DNA of 64,000 bases from Adineta vaga (taxonomy: Eukaryota > Rotifera). Within the stretch, counting starts at the first letter, position 1, and each line of letters opens with the position of its first letter. The DNA is taken from positions 4,216,001 through 4,280,000 of the forward strand of contig CP075496.1 of assembly GCA_021613535.1 (NCBI GenBank). Reading direction: 5' to 3'. Below, in pieces: positions 1-13,100 of the stretch. The translations under genes were made by a program, and so were the position numbers. The notes under the pieces were generated by a model. That model ran no database searches, was not told the DNA's origin, and worked only from the letters and a program-made list of their open reading frames with translations.

Positions 1-86
1 CCCTATCGTCAATTCAAATTTGTTTGTTCATTTATTTTCTAGATATGAGTTCTTTGATTTGTTTCTACAATTGATTCTTCTATAGA

Positions 87-3000
87 ATGAATCTCGTATC
101 GAAACCATCAGAAAATCAATTTAATTCTCGTGGTAATTATAGAATGATTAGTTTTTTTTCTTTATTATTTCTTTATTTTTAGGCCAAGATGTTCTTCAAA
201 TAGATAATAATTTTCCATCTTTTAAATTGTTTCCCGCACGTAGTGATTCAATAGATAACAGTAATAATCGTGCATCGCCATTAAACAATCCTATTGGTTT
301 AGCACCAAAAAATCCAAGTCCAACTGAGCCCGATGAACAAGAATTTCAACCAATAACAATATCACCCTTTCGTTTATTTGGTACTTCAACTACAACAGTA
401 TCACCAGCAAATCAAAATTCGCCGAAAACACCAACAAGTTCATTGAAAAAGTTTTCTTCAACAACCGATAAACCACGACGTAAACGAACACCTAAAATTG
501 ATGATAACAACGATGTACAAAAAGTAAAACGACGTAAAAGCGAAATGCATATGCAACATAAACAATTAACTTTAACGGAATTACAAACACCGATTATAAC
601 AGAAAAGAAAATTAATTTAAATCCCGAAACATTCGCTTCTAAAGTAAAATTTTTCATGTTTTTTTCTTCTGATCAAAACATTCTTTCTACTGATATCATG
701 TATTTTCTAGAATTCTTCAAACTATCGCGAAATCGGTTTTTCACCCGTTTCATCTGCTCAAAGTGATTCAGGTTCAAATTCTAATCATACATCTGAATCG
801 TCAACTAATCCTATGGCAAATTCCAAACAAATACAAGTAATTTCTTCAGATTAAATTGTTTCTCTTCGATATCTCTTTTTCAATTATTAGACTGATATAA
901 GTGGAGCAATAAATTCAACATCAAATGAACTCGAAGTCAAGAACAGTCAAATACAAACATTATCAAGAGTGAGAGAAAAAGAAAACATCGATACGGAAAG
1001 ATATTTTATAAACATACTTCATTTCCAATAGGAGCGTGAAGATTTAAGACGACAAATATCGGACACAAAGAAAGATCTGGATAAACAAACAAATATTCTA
1101 CAAAAATGTCTAGCTGTAAACAAAAAGTTACTTGTAGAAAAGGTATGATATGATCTGATTTGATTTCCAAATTAAACTTATCTGAATATAAAAGAATGAA
1201 TTGTTCAGTGAATTACATTGATTTTTTCGATACAATTTTCTAAACTGAATTTTTAAATTCTAGTCTACACTCGAACGTAAACAAGCACGACAAAAATGTA
1301 TGGAAAATCGTTTACGATTGGGACAATTTGTTACTCAACGACAAGGTGCAACATTTGTTGAAAATTGGACTGATGGAACAGCATTCACTGACATTACAAA
1401 GTATGTGTAGATATATTCAATGTAAAATTGAACTTACTTATTATTTTGAACAGACAACAAGAAATGCTTCAACGTGCTCGAGAAGAATTGGATCGAGAAC
1501 GACGGAATCTTCTACGCCGTCGACCGAATTGTGAAGTTAAAGAAAAAATCACCAAAACTACATATACCAGAGCAAAAAGTAAAGATCGTGGTAGTTCGTT
1601 TGCAACTCAAGATGAAAGTAGTAACGATGGAATGAAAACGACAATGGATGCAAATAAAGCGTAAGTTTTCTTCTCTAGAATATATATTTCAAGCGAATAA
1701 AATATTATTGTTTTGTTTTAGAATAATAATTAGCGATTGGTATGAATCAGATGAAATACTACGTTTACGACAGGCATCATTGAAAAAAGAAGAAGTTGAC
1801 CTTCAAATTGAATATGAAAAATTAGAACGAGAAAGAAACTTACATATCCGTGAATTAAAACGAATCTATAATGAAGATCATTCCAGGTAAAATTAAAACA
1901 AAACTTTGTTTATCTTCAAATTCTTAGAACTTATTTCTACAATCACATTTTTTGTTTTATATAGATTTCAAGATCATCCTATACTAAACGATCGATATTT
2001 ACTTCTAACTTTGATCGGCAAAGGCGGTTTTAGCGAAGTGCATAAGGTAAAATTCAAATGCGTACAAAAAAAAGACAACGAATCATTTTGCTTTGTTTTC
2101 TCTTATAGGCCTTCTGTTTGAAAGAACAACGTTATGTCGCCGTTAAAGTCCATCAACTAAATAAAGAGTGGAAAGAAGAAAAAAAAGCAAATTATATCAA
2201 GTAAAACTTAATTTATCTTCTTTCGTTTATGTATACCTGTTCTTTCTACTTCAGACATGCTTTACGTGAATGTGATATTCTTAAAACACTGGATCATCCT
2301 CGTATTGTTCGCCTATACGATGTTTTCGAAATCGATACAGATTCGTAAGAATAGAAACATATTTTATTCTATTGAAAAATAACCTTTTTCTTTGATTAGA
2401 TTTTGTACAGTTTTGGAATATATCGAAGGAAATGATATTGACTTTTTCTTAAAACAGCATAAAATCATTCCAGAAAAAGAAGCACGTTCTGTTGTCATGC
2501 AAACAGTCAGCGCATTACGTTATTTAAATAATGGTATCAAACCACCTGTGATCCATTTCGATCTTAAACCAGCAAATATCTTGCTGGGTTCTGGTACAAA
2601 TAGTGGAGAAATTAAAATCACTGATTTTGGTTTAAGTAAACAAATGTGTGAAGATACTTATGATCCTGAACATGGAATGGATTTAACGTCTCAAGGAGCT
2701 GGAACTTATTGGTTTGTAGAAATGATTATCATTTTTCGAATGTAAATTTTTTATTTGCCTTTTTTCTAGGTATCTACCACCTGAAGTATTCGTTCAAGGA
2801 CCAAATCCACCGAAGATATCATCTAAAGTTGATGTATGGAGTTTAGGTTGTATCTTTTTTCAATGTTTATATGGTCGAAAACCTTATGGTCATAATCAAT
2901 CTCAAGCTGCCATACTTGAAAATCAAACAATATTAAAAGCGAAAGAAGTAGAATTTCCAGCAAAACCACTTGTATCAGATGGCGCTAAGGTACGATTTCT

Positions 3001-3205
3001 CTTCTTTAGCAAAGGAAATTTTTCAATAAAATGAATTCTTTTTGTCTAGGCGTTTATTAAACGTTGTTTAACTTATAATGTTCGTGATCGACCTGATGTT
3101 AATCTGGTAGCTGATGATGAATATTTACGTTCTTATCCTAAACGTACAACAACAAATGCATCTGCTAGAATAGCACAATTAACGATGAATGATGGTTCAA
3201 ATTAA
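87..3205 (+). CDS. TLK: Tousled-like serine/threonine kinase
   Basis: Nuclear kinase that in animals phosphorylates the histone chaperone ASF1 and supports chromatin assembly during replication. I model 14 exons (87-132, 183-643, 711-836, 891-968, 1032-1142, 1264-1400, 1454-1660, 1722-1886, 1965-2046, 2109-2200, 2255-2344, 2400-2711, 2770-2989, 3050-3205), summing to 2283 nt or 760 residues in one frame. The N-terminal half is low-complexity and basic, followed by coiled coil and the TLK-typical stretch [18 protein letters not shown]. The kinase domain covers about residues 445-740: glycine loop [15 protein letters not shown] lysine, catalytic [17 protein letters not shown], and [16 protein letters not shown] in the activation region. 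Human TLKs have HYDLKPGN at the catalytic loop. The start follows a tttctatag acceptor at once, so a non-coding 5' exon or trans-splicing is likely; a further upstream coding exon outside the window cannot be excluded. Confidence 0.95.
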
Positions 3206-4246
3206 TTAAGCAAGATACGAGAATAGTATCCTATATATATATATACTTATTTATTCAATAAGAAAATATGTTCTTTCGATATATATATATATATATATAT
3301 AAATATACACATATATTTTTTCTTTCTTGATTATTTTTTTTAAAACACGCGTGCATGCGCTTTAAACAGAAAAAAAACAATTTGCGTGTGTTAATATTTC
3401 GTGAATTCATAAACATCGGCCGATTTGTCTCTTATAATCAGTTTTGTCATTGTTCTTAGAAACATTTTCTTTCTTTCTCTCTCTCCCTCTCTTTCTATAT
3501 ATATATATATATGTATCAATGTATGTATGTTTGTGTGCGGATGTAAATAGATGAGTAGATAATTTTTTCATTTCTTGTCTGAGACCGAAAAAGAAACTCA
3601 CACATGGAATTCTACCGCGTTTAAATCCTTTAACAAACAAATCTAAAAAAAAGGTTATACTGGTGCTGATGACAGAAGGTATAAAAACAGACAGAGCAAA
3701 GACATAGATTTTCTTTTTCGATTCTTTGTCCTTCATTGTCTTTTGTCTAGTCTTGACGATGAGTTTTTTTCTTGTTCAACAATATGCACACAATTGTCTT
3801 TGTTTCTTGCTTTCATCAGTCTTTGCTCTTTTCTTTCTCTTTGTATTGTACGCGTGCGTGTGTGTGTGTGTGTGTTTCATCTTGTCTAAATATGGACTCA
3901 ATTTATGCGTTCTTTTCTGTTTGAAAATAAAGAAAGCAGAAGAAAGATACATATTCTGTTTGATTTTTAATTGAGATGAAAAGTAAAGTTTTAGTTGAAT
4001 GGTTTAATCAGAATGAGCTATTTTGATTAAGTGGTTCGAATCTCGGTCAATGCTGATATGATGTAAATATACTTAGTTATCCCTGTCTGAATGACATGAT
4101 GTTTCAACGGTTTAGAGAACTGATCAGCATATCGATCGAGATTTGATTATCAAAAAAAAATCGTTTTTAATTGACTAATTTTACCAGTTCAATAATTTTC
4201 GATGATTATTTATCTTTAGATTATTAATTTAAGAAACACTGCAATT
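3206..4246. other. Intergenic region with simple repeats
   Basis: This holds the 3' flank of the kinase gene and the promoter side of CIAPIN1. I see TA-dinucleotide runs around 3228-3310, a CT/TA-rich block around 3470-3515 and a GT run at 3851-3876. The open frames here are low-complexity and Phe/Cys/Val-rich, with no recognisable domain. A possible acceptor (atctttag) lies about 30 nt before the CIAPIN1 ATG. Confidence 0.6.
3851..3876. repeat. GT/CG dinucleotide microsatellite
   Basis: Alternating purine-pyrimidine run (gcgtgcgtgtgtgtgtgtg) of about 26 bp between the kinase and CIAPIN1 genes. Simple repeat with no coding signal. Confidence 0.8.
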
Positions 4247-5290
4247 ATGGATGAAATTTTTGCTCGTGCAAAAAGTATTCTTGTTATTTGGGCTGATGAT
4301 ACTGATCCAGAAAATTTGCCTGTCTTCCAAGATATATTACAAACCAAAGCTAAACAAGCACATATTGCTTTTGAAAATATTCAAATGCTTTTAGATTGTA
4401 AGTATTGAAAAAAATTATGAAAACTATATTAATTTAATTATTTCTTTGAATTTGAAAAAAAACCAGCTCGACGTGCAACATCGTCATTCGATATAATTCT
4501 TTTGGGTCTTGTTAGTAAACGCGATACACCAACTAATGTTGATTTACTCAATGAATTCTTTCGTTTACTTCGTCCAAATGGTCATCTTATAACACATATT
4601 GAACATACGAAACAATCTCAATCGATTGATCATTTCAAAATGTGTGGTTTTACAAGTTGTAATCCATTGGATACGAATTCATCGTTCTTAATCGAAAATA
4701 AAGATGATGATGTGAAAAAGCTGGGTTCATTATGGTTATGTCAAAAACCTTCATTTGATATTGGATATTCTGTTCCATTACGTAATCGAGCAGATAGTAA
4801 AGCTGCACAAGTTTCAGCAACAGTTGAAACGAAAAAAGCTTGGACTATGGATGACGATGATTTGATCGATACAGATGATTTATTAGATGAAAATGATCGA
4901 AAAAAACCTGATGTTAAAAGTAAGTTTATTTTCATCTCGTGATATTTGATTGACAGATTTCATTTTGTTTTGTTTTTCTCTAAATTAGATTATGATTGTG
5001 GAACAACATCAACTGGTGTTCGAAAAGCATGCAAAAATTGTACTTGTGGTTTAGCTCAAGAATTGGAACAAGAAGAACATGTAACAGCTAAAGAAGCAGT
5101 TAAATCATCATGCGGAAGTGTATGTCTTGCAAAACATATGAATAGAATTGAGAAAGGAAAATCAATCTCTCGCTCTTTACTTTAGTGTTATCTTGGTGAT
5201 GCTTTTCGATGTGCTGGTTGTCCAGCTCGTGGTTTACCACCCTTCAAACCTGGTGAACGTGTTACGGTACCAACAATGTCCGACGTTTGA
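4247..5290 (+). CDS. CIAPIN1: Anamorsin, cytosolic Fe-S assembly factor
   Basis: CIAPIN1 (Dre2 in yeast) receives electrons from the diflavin reductase NDOR1/Tah18 for cytosolic iron-sulfur protein assembly. Four exons (4247-4397, 4467-4919, 4989-5119, 5186-5290) sum to 840 nt, 279 residues. The N-terminal 160 or so residues form the degenerate methyltransferase-like domain. An acidic linker ([20 protein letters not shown]) follows. The C-terminus carries both cluster motifs: motif [19 protein letters not shown], and motif [16 protein letters not shown] joined across the last intron, ending in [11 protein letters not shown]. Motif A has ten residues between its first two cysteines against eight in human, within the variation known for the family. 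All eight cluster cysteines are present. Confidence 0.95.
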
Positions 5291-6043
5291 TTATCATAAT
5301 GAAACCGATTAAAATCATCATGTAATTTTCACACGTTTGATTTCCAACTATTTCTTCTTTAAACAACACTGACATATTTTCTTTTCTTGACAATGATCAT
5401 CCATCTTTTTTCTTTTTAATAATCAAGAAAAACAAAAAAAATATCTATTTGACACGATTGATTGACACAAACCTTGATAGTTTTATACTCATCATTCATC
5501 GCTGATGTATAATCGCACTTCTCATATGTCACCTTGCACTTAACACACAGCATATATCCATGTAAAAATATCAATTGGACAATTTTAAATACTCAATGTT
5601 GTTTTTCTATTTTGGATTCAAATATCAATATAAACGAATTTTCAAAATATGATTGAAGAAAACAAGAAAGTTTTATTTATGTGGGAAGATTTTCCGGACA
5701 TACACTAGATGAAAGTTATTGTCTATAGATTAAGTTTGAGCATGACTTGAATGTTTAATCATAGTGAAAGAAGAAACCAAAATAGGATTGAAGTCGGTAA
5801 TTTGATACAAGATAAAATCACCTTAATTGTTTTTCAGTACTACAGAGGGGAGGTTGATTTATTTTTTAAACCATGAAAAATATCAAAATCGAAAATAAAC
5901 ATATCTGAATAAAAGCTATTTTCTTATATTAAATCCAAGATCAGATTTCTACTGTTAATCAAGTGATAATAAAAATCACATGATTTTTCATTTGTTTTCT
6001 TTTTCAAATCAGTATTGGAATCTTAGCATTTTCAAGACTAGAG
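5291..6043. other. Intergenic region
   Basis: AT-rich 3' flank of CIAPIN1 and 5' flank of the chitinase. No open frame with recognisable content, no RNA gene and no notable repeat seen on either strand. Confidence 0.5.
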
Positions 6044-8371
6044 ATGAAAGTTTTGTTGTAAGTAAATGATATATTGCTATACACATATGTACGATATAAC
6101 AATGATTTCTTTGATCTAATTCAGTCTTTTATCCGTATTATTATGTTTGGCAGTGAATGAAGGTACTAGTGTGAAAGAAATTTTTATTCTTATTGTTTGG
6201 AATATTTGTTATGTAGGTTATGGAAAACGCGTTATGTGTTATTACACAAATTGGGCCGGTTATCGATCGGGTGATGGACGGTTTTCTGTGAAAGATATCG
6301 ATCCAAATTTATGTACACACATTATCTATTCATTTGCACGAGTGCAAGGCAATGGTTTGGCAATGACTGAAGGAAACGATCCAGGTTCGTTAATGAAATA
6401 ATATTTATATGAATCCATTTTTTCTTGCTTTTTTCTCTAAAAAGAAATGTATAAACAAATAATGGAATTAAAGAAAATCAATCCTGATTTGAAAATTATG
6501 TTGGCAGTTGGTGGTTGGAATCATGGTGCAGCACCATTTACACAAATGGTTTCTACAGAACAATCACGAGCAGAATTTGCAGAAAATTCTTATGATTTTC
6601 TTAAAAAATACGGATTTGATGGTCTTGATCTTGGTAATTACAAAACCTTTCCAAACATTGTTCTAATCTTCTATTGATTAGATTGGGAATATCCAGCTGA
6701 TCGTGGTAGTCCACCTGAAGATCGACAACGATTTACTCAATTAACTAAAGTATCTATAGACAATATATTGATACGAAAGAGAGAGAGAGAGAGAGTGCTC
6801 ATATTAAATTCAATATTTTTCTTTTTTATTAGCAATTAAGTGCAAAATACAAAGAAGAAGGTCTTCTCTTATCAGCTGCAACACCAGCTAGTCCTTCGCG
6901 TTATGATGCTAGTTATGAACCAGAAGTTTGCGAGTAAACAATTGATTTGCTCTAGAAATCTATCTGACGACAAGACTATTTTAGACATTTAGATTTTATT
7001 AACATGATGACATATGATTATGGTGGTCAATGGCAACGTCAAGCTGGACATAACAGTCCATTAACAGCACAAAAGCAAACTGTTCAACATATGCTACAAA
7101 AACCAGCATGTACAGCGGACAAATTAAATTTAGGCATGGGTGCCTACGGGTAAATTATTCATTAAAGATTAGTATTTTGTTTTGAAAAGAAAAAACGAAT
7201 TTTTGTCTTTATGTGTTTGAATAGACGAACTCATCAGTTAGCTAATCCATCTTCACATGAAATTGGTACGAAAAATGAAATGTTCTGTTTGAAATGTTTC
7301 CATTCTTTTTTTTATCTCAATTTAGGTTCTCCAACAGTTGGTAGTGGTGCTATTGCTGGACCAATTACAGGAGAAAGTGGTTTCATGAGTTATTATGAAG
7401 TATGTCAAAAATTGAAAGAAGGTTTGTTGTTAAAAACAAAAACAAAACATCTTTCGTATTACGATTTATTATTAGGATGGTCAAGAGAATGGTCAGATGA
7501 ACATAAAGTTCCATATGCTCATTCTGGTTCTCAATGGGTTGGTTATGATGATAGAGAAAGTATTGCTGCTAAAGTAAAATATTCATTGGTTCTATTGTTG
7601 TATAAGATTGAATAGAAATATCATTGTTGTTTCGATAGGCGGATTATGTGAATGAGATGAATTTAGGTGGTGCCATGTTTTGGGCAATGGATTTAGATGA
7701 TTTTCGTGGTAATAAATGTGATGAGGGAAAATTTCCATTGATTAATACAGCTAAAGATATTGTTAATGGAAAATCACCCTCAACAGGAGGACCAACAACC
7801 ACACGTACAACACCAACAACAACTCCAATACCTAAGGAACAATCGGATACTGCCGCAGCATATTGTCAAAACAGTAAATAAACACTTGAGATAATGAGTG
7901 TTTCATTAATTTATAATATTTATGTTAATTTTTATTTAGCATTAGAAAAACAAACATATGCAAATATTTCCACCGATTGTCAAAGTTATTACGAATGTTT
8001 AACAACACCAAGTGGCAAACAAATAACTGTCTCACGATCATGTCCTAAACCATTGATCTACTCGGAAGATAAAATGAAATGTGTTAAAGAAAAAGAATTA
8101 ACAGAACATTCAATCAAATGTTCTACGAAATGTATGTCAGAAGATCTTTTCGATTGTTTTATCTATTCATGTTTGTTTCTTAGTGAGTTTGACAGCTCCT
8201 TCATCAGCAGCAGCTAATTGTTGGGATCCATCAGCTTCCATACCTGATTCGCAATGTCGCTTCTTTACAGATTGTTCAACAAAACGTCGATATGAATGTC
8301 CACCGAATTCATCATTCGAACGCAATTTAAAACGATGTGTACCAAAGAAACATGTTCAATGTTGGTGGTAG
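6044..8371 (+). CDS. Secreted GH18 chitinase with two chitin-binding domains
   Basis: Endo-acting chitinase of glycoside hydrolase family 18, expected to be secreted. The first exon is very short (MKVLF...), and joins at 6125 to give a signal peptide MKVLFLLSVLLCLAVNEG. The mature protein opens YGKRVMCYYTNWAGYRSGDG. The barrel motifs are all present: MLAVGGWNHG, the catalytic DGLDLDWEYP (split by the intron after GLDL near 6634, with the acid Glu intact), MMTYDYGGQW and MFWAMDLDDFRG. A Thr/Pro-rich linker (residues encoded near 7790-7850) leads to two six-cysteine peritrophin-A (CBM14) modules, around 7850-8130 and 8215-8365, ending in a CWW tail. The 54-nt intron 6163-6216 is in frame and stop-free, so a retained-intron form would add 18 residues. 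Complete and apparently active; digestion, cuticle or defence roles cannot be separated from sequence. Confidence 0.93.
6777..6795. repeat. GA microsatellite in chitinase intron
   Basis: Run of alternating ga (gagagagagagagag) inside the chitinase intron that follows the catalytic-motif exon. Confidence 0.7.
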
Positions 8372-8939
8372 TTTTTTCTTATGCAAAATTGATAATAAAC
8401 TATAAATCATAATAAATCATCCAAGAAAATCATTATAGAAAAATTTCGATTTCTTAAATTTGTGTTTCTCATTCAAATAAGATCAGAAGCGATAATAATT
8501 CTTAACTATAAAAATATTGACTATTTCCAAAAGAATTACTTTCCGAGTCACTATTCTTATGCAAGGATCATGCACTCATGAATGTTCATATTTCGTGTGT
8601 ATTGTTTTCTGTAGTTATCTAATTAAAACAAGAAACAACAAAGCATGAATCAATATACACTCTAATCGATGAATTGTTTCTCCTTTTTGATACTTAAGAT
8701 AAGTTTTTATTCGATAGCAAATAATATACGAATCAAAATCGACTCTATTCTTTCTTTTCTCTTCTTTTATTTTCTTCTTTCTCTTCGAAAAATTCTCTCA
8801 TCTGTCTGTTTGAGATCCTAACATTCATTCTACTATTATTAGTTCATTGACTTTTATACTCACAAACATACGAAAAAATTATTTCAATATAAACATTTAC
8901 TTTCTATTTTCATCTTAATTTACGATTAACATTATCAAT
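8372..8939. other. Intergenic region
   Basis: AT-rich stretch between the chitinase stop and the small secreted-peptide gene, with pyrimidine-rich tracts around 8745-8790. I see no gene or RNA in it. Confidence 0.5.
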
Positions 8940-9660
8940 ATGTTAACTATTAGAAGAAAAGATTTGAATTCATCAATATTACCTATTTATTTACTCTTTA
9001 TTATTCTAATTACTAATCAATTTCCTTGTATTCATTCATTTGTTATCTTACAAAATGATCAAGCAGAGGTACTAAATTATATCTTTCTTTTTATAGTAAA
9101 AAAAACGATATCGTTTTCAAATGAATATAAAGATTAATATAAGATTATAAAAAGGAGAAGAAAATCGAGACATTGTCCTTGTCCTTCATCCTTGGAAATG
9201 ATATATATAGATTGGGAACATCTCTATTGTTATCCAATCAAGGTCAATAGAATGGACGGAAGAAAACAAAAAGAAAAAAGAAAATTGCGTATAATTTTGT
9301 TTTATAACGAAGCATAATACTATCGATTATTTAGAATCAATTTGAAAACATTCTACAAATTGCATTTCAACAATCGATGCTTCATGATTTGATGCACTTA
9401 GGTAAAATGTATATCGTTCCTTTCTCTCTCATCCTTATTATCATTTAATTTCAAGATGATCTACCATCAGATAATCCTGAATTTCAAAAATCATCACAAC
9501 GTAGGATTCTATTAAAAAACACTCTTTGAATATACTCAATTCGTGTGTTTTAGGGCGATTTTGCTGTATGAATCCACTGAGTGGTCGAAAGCGGTTCGTT
9601 CAAAATCCAGCACAACAACACTCCATTATTGGATGTATTGATTCAATAAATCGTTTGTAA
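8940..9660 (+). CDS. Putative secreted peptide prohormone, family unknown
   Basis: Four exons (8940-9068, 9335-9401, 9456-9500, 9554-9660) keep one frame for 348 nt, 115 residues. Residues 1-33 look like a signal peptide with an uncleaved-anchor-like hydrophobic core (ILPIYLLFIILI then an Ala-poor CIHS end). A short acidic propeptide ends SSQRR. Then comes FCCMNPLSGRKR, which has the form of a processing cassette: dibasic RR, an octapeptide, Gly as amide donor, and RKR. A tail with a single cysteine (IIGCIDS) follows. This layout is typical of neuropeptide precursors. The core loosely recalls the C-x-x-N-P-[IL]-S of allatostatin C and the placement of CCAP, but the cysteine spacing fits neither. 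The first intron (266 nt) is longer than usual and may hide a further exon. I do not assign a family; expression is unproven. Confidence 0.6.
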
Positions 9661-10133
9661 TTTGAACCTTATATTTTAACTGTATGTGCTAAGTGACAAA
9701 GAAAAACACACATACACGCACTTTTATTTACGATAAAATAAAAGAAATCAAACTAATTTGATTATTTTTGTTTCTTTTAACTCAAATATTTTCGTACAAG
9801 TTCAATCAAAATGATTGTATTCATTGTTGTCAATAACAATAGAGACTGAATAGAAGGGAAACGAATTCTTGTCAGTATTCTGAAGAAAAAATAAATAAAT
9901 AAAAAAATAGACATAACTTCAAAGATGAAAATAAACAAGCTATAGAAAAAGAAAAACATCACAGATCATCGTGCAAAAAAGAAAACCGGAATGCCACTGG
10001 AATATTTTATTATTATTTTTTGTCAGTCAGATCAAAATAAGATACGATTAAATTATTTTGATTGTATTTCTAAATAAAATCCAATTGATTTAGTCAAGTA
10101 AATATATTTCATACATACCGTAAATTTTCATTA
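9661..10133. other. Intergenic region between convergent genes
   Basis: AT-rich spacer where the peptide gene (+) and the ABCA transporter (-) end tail to tail. A hydrophobic Phe-rich minus-strand frame at 9777-9962 is low complexity and probably chance. Confidence 0.5.
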
Positions 10134-13100
10134 TTAAAGTTTGGTTAATTCTATGAAAAAGAAATATAAATGAGTGTCTATTGAAAACGGCTCGTTCATT
10201 TTACTTACCAATAATATTCTTTTTTTTCCAATGAAATAATTTATAGAAAAAGCTTCGTTTTAAACAACTTTCTTCTACATCTGTACTATTTGTTTGTTCC
10301 ATTGTTTGATTTTCTTCTTGTATTTTTGCAAAATTAACAAAGACATCATCAAGTGTAACTTGTGTTACAGTATAATCTTCAATAACATTATGTAAATCTT
10401 CTCGTGCTTGCTCTAAAACACTAAACATTCGATGTAATGGAACAGTTGTTGACACACGAAAATGTATCATTCTATTATGTTCTTCTTTAACTGTTGCTTC
10501 GGAAATGTGTTCTTTTATATAATCAATAGCCTGTTTTGTATCACTATCGATATTTATTCGAATAAGAATTGTATAACCATCACCAAATCTATATTAAAAG
10601 AAAATAAGAATATTCAAAGGAAATAAATCCATTGAGTTGATTTTACTTCGCTTTTAAATGTTGTACACTGCCTAAACATTTGAATTCACCATTGACCATA
10701 ATTACTAGACCTAAACAAAAAACATGTTCTTAAGTTAAGAAGACATAGGAGTGAAATCATTTACGATTGCATAATGTTTCACATTCTTCCATTGAATGTG
10801 AAGTTATTACAACGGATTTATGATCTTTACGAGTTAATGTTAATATACAATTCCATAAGAATCTTTTTGCACGTACATCCATTCCTGTTGTTGGTTCCTA
10901 TATAATGATTTCAAAGAAATTCTTGGGACTATTTTCGTATCGTCATCAACTTACATCCATAAATATAATTGATGGATTACCAATTAATGATATCGCTGTA
11001 GATAGTTTACGTTTATTTCCACCGGAATATTGTTTTACTGGTCGATCTGCCCAGAGTGTAAGACCAAGTCGTTTTAATAAACATTCTGTAATCTGTAAAC
11101 AATAAAGATTCTCATTTGATAGGCATTCTTATTCATATATTTCACTTACAAATGCCATATTCTTTCGTTTAATACCACGTAAACGTGCATAGAGATAAAG
11201 ATGTTCTCTTGCTGTTAATAGCGAATCTAATGCATCAAACTGTGGACAGTAACTAAAAGAATTTTCAAAGAAAGATACATTCAATAATCGATTGATTTTA
11301 TTTTTAATTACCCTAAATTTTGATGGACTTTACTCAATTGTTTGATAACACTATAATTATTCACGAATGCATTGCCATCAGTCATGGAAATTTCTCCCGT
11401 TAACATTTTAAATGTTGTTGATTTTCCTGAACCATTGATACCTAATAAACCAAAGCATTCACCTTGTTTAATACCAACACATGTTCGTTTCACTGCTGTA
11501 AATTTCTTTCCAAATCTCCAACCATAAATCTATTCGAATTATAAAGAAAATGAATCTTTCAAGAATAAAATCTTCTTACTTTAACTAAATCAATCATTCG
11601 TAGAATATCTCCACTTGTATTATCACGATCAGAGTAGATTCGTTGTCGTTCAGTTGCAACATCATCATCTTCATCAACTGATTGTTTTAAATCTTTTGGT
11701 ATTCGAATACAACCACTAAATATTTGAAAATTTAAGGAAAGATTCAGACAAGAAGATTCAAATCTTACCGATCAGGAATAAAAAATCGATATTGAACAAG
11801 AATTGCAAAGAGAAAAAAGAGAACGCCTTCGATAAATAAAGCGAATAGATTACGTCCAACTGTATCAAAATCAAATGGTGATTTTGGCGTATAATTAGCA
11901 ACTAGAATAGAGGAATATTTCAATCGAATTTCATTTTTTTCAAATAGAACTAACTATATTTAGCACTGATGATGTTTGTTGCAGTATTTTACTCATATCG
12001 AATAGGCCACGTCCAAGACAATAATGTGGAAAGATTAAAAAGATTTTTGTTAGAACTTTGTTTACTCTTTGTAGATCCGGTTCATCTTCGAAACTTTCTA
12101 ATGTAATTGTTGAGATACTTGTCATCATACCAATAAATATATTTATACATGATACTAATACAAAACCTGTAGATGGAGTTTTAAATAAATAATTGATTGG
12201 ATACATTAATGGAATCGTTGCAAAACCATATAAAAATAATAGTAATACTAAACAGAGAAAGTTCATTTTGTATACGTAAGCTTCAACGCCGAAAGCAAGG
12301 AAGATAATAATGCAACAGGTAATTGATACACTATAATTTGTTAAATCCCAAATGAAATTTGCCCACCAATAAGTTAATCCTAAATGGAAAATGTTTGTTT
12401 TGGGAAAATAAGTTACAAGAAGATAGAAGTACCTTTAACTCCACTGACGAATTGTAAATGTTTTGATGTTGTAACACGTTCATCAATGAGAAATACAAGA
12501 AAACTTGCAGGAATAAAAGCTAATGCAAAGATCACACATATAGCTGTAAACATTTCCATAGCAATTCGATTTTGTAGTTCACTATCGATCTGAATACCAG
12601 TTTTTGGTAAAGGATGATTAATGGCAGTGATACCATAATCATCGAGTGATATTGAACTCAGTTTTTCCTGAAGAATACCACGTAATAAAGCATTATTGAA
12701 GATATTTAAAAAGGCGACTTGATGGCCATCCTTTATTATTATACCAAATCTAAAATTGAAAAATAAGATAAATCCTATTCAAAGATGATATATTCACCGA
12801 AGCTTGTGGTGGATATATTCGAAACAGAGGAGCTAATTTAGTTGCATCGATTGTACTATCTGTTCTATTTATTAAATTATTCATTTGTTCAATAAGTGTT
12901 TCATTGAAAAGATCATAACTTATTGAACCATCGCGTGATAAGAATTCAAAGCCACCAAAACGTTTCATTAAATATTCTTCACGATATTCTGTTTTAATAA
13001 TCCTAAATCGAAACAAAATTTATCAATATATATATCTTAAAATCATCTTTTTTTTCGTATACAAACCAATCACTTATATTATAATCAGATAATTGATATA

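Noticed and set aside
3407-3736. Minus-strand Lys/Phe-rich frame
   Set aside because: Runs through simple CT/TA repeats, with no domain or splice context.
9777-9962. Hydrophobic minus-strand frame as a last ABCA exon
   Set aside because: A 58-nt intron to a short exon ending at 10134 follows the usual intron size and closes the frame; this frame is low-complexity Phe/Leu.
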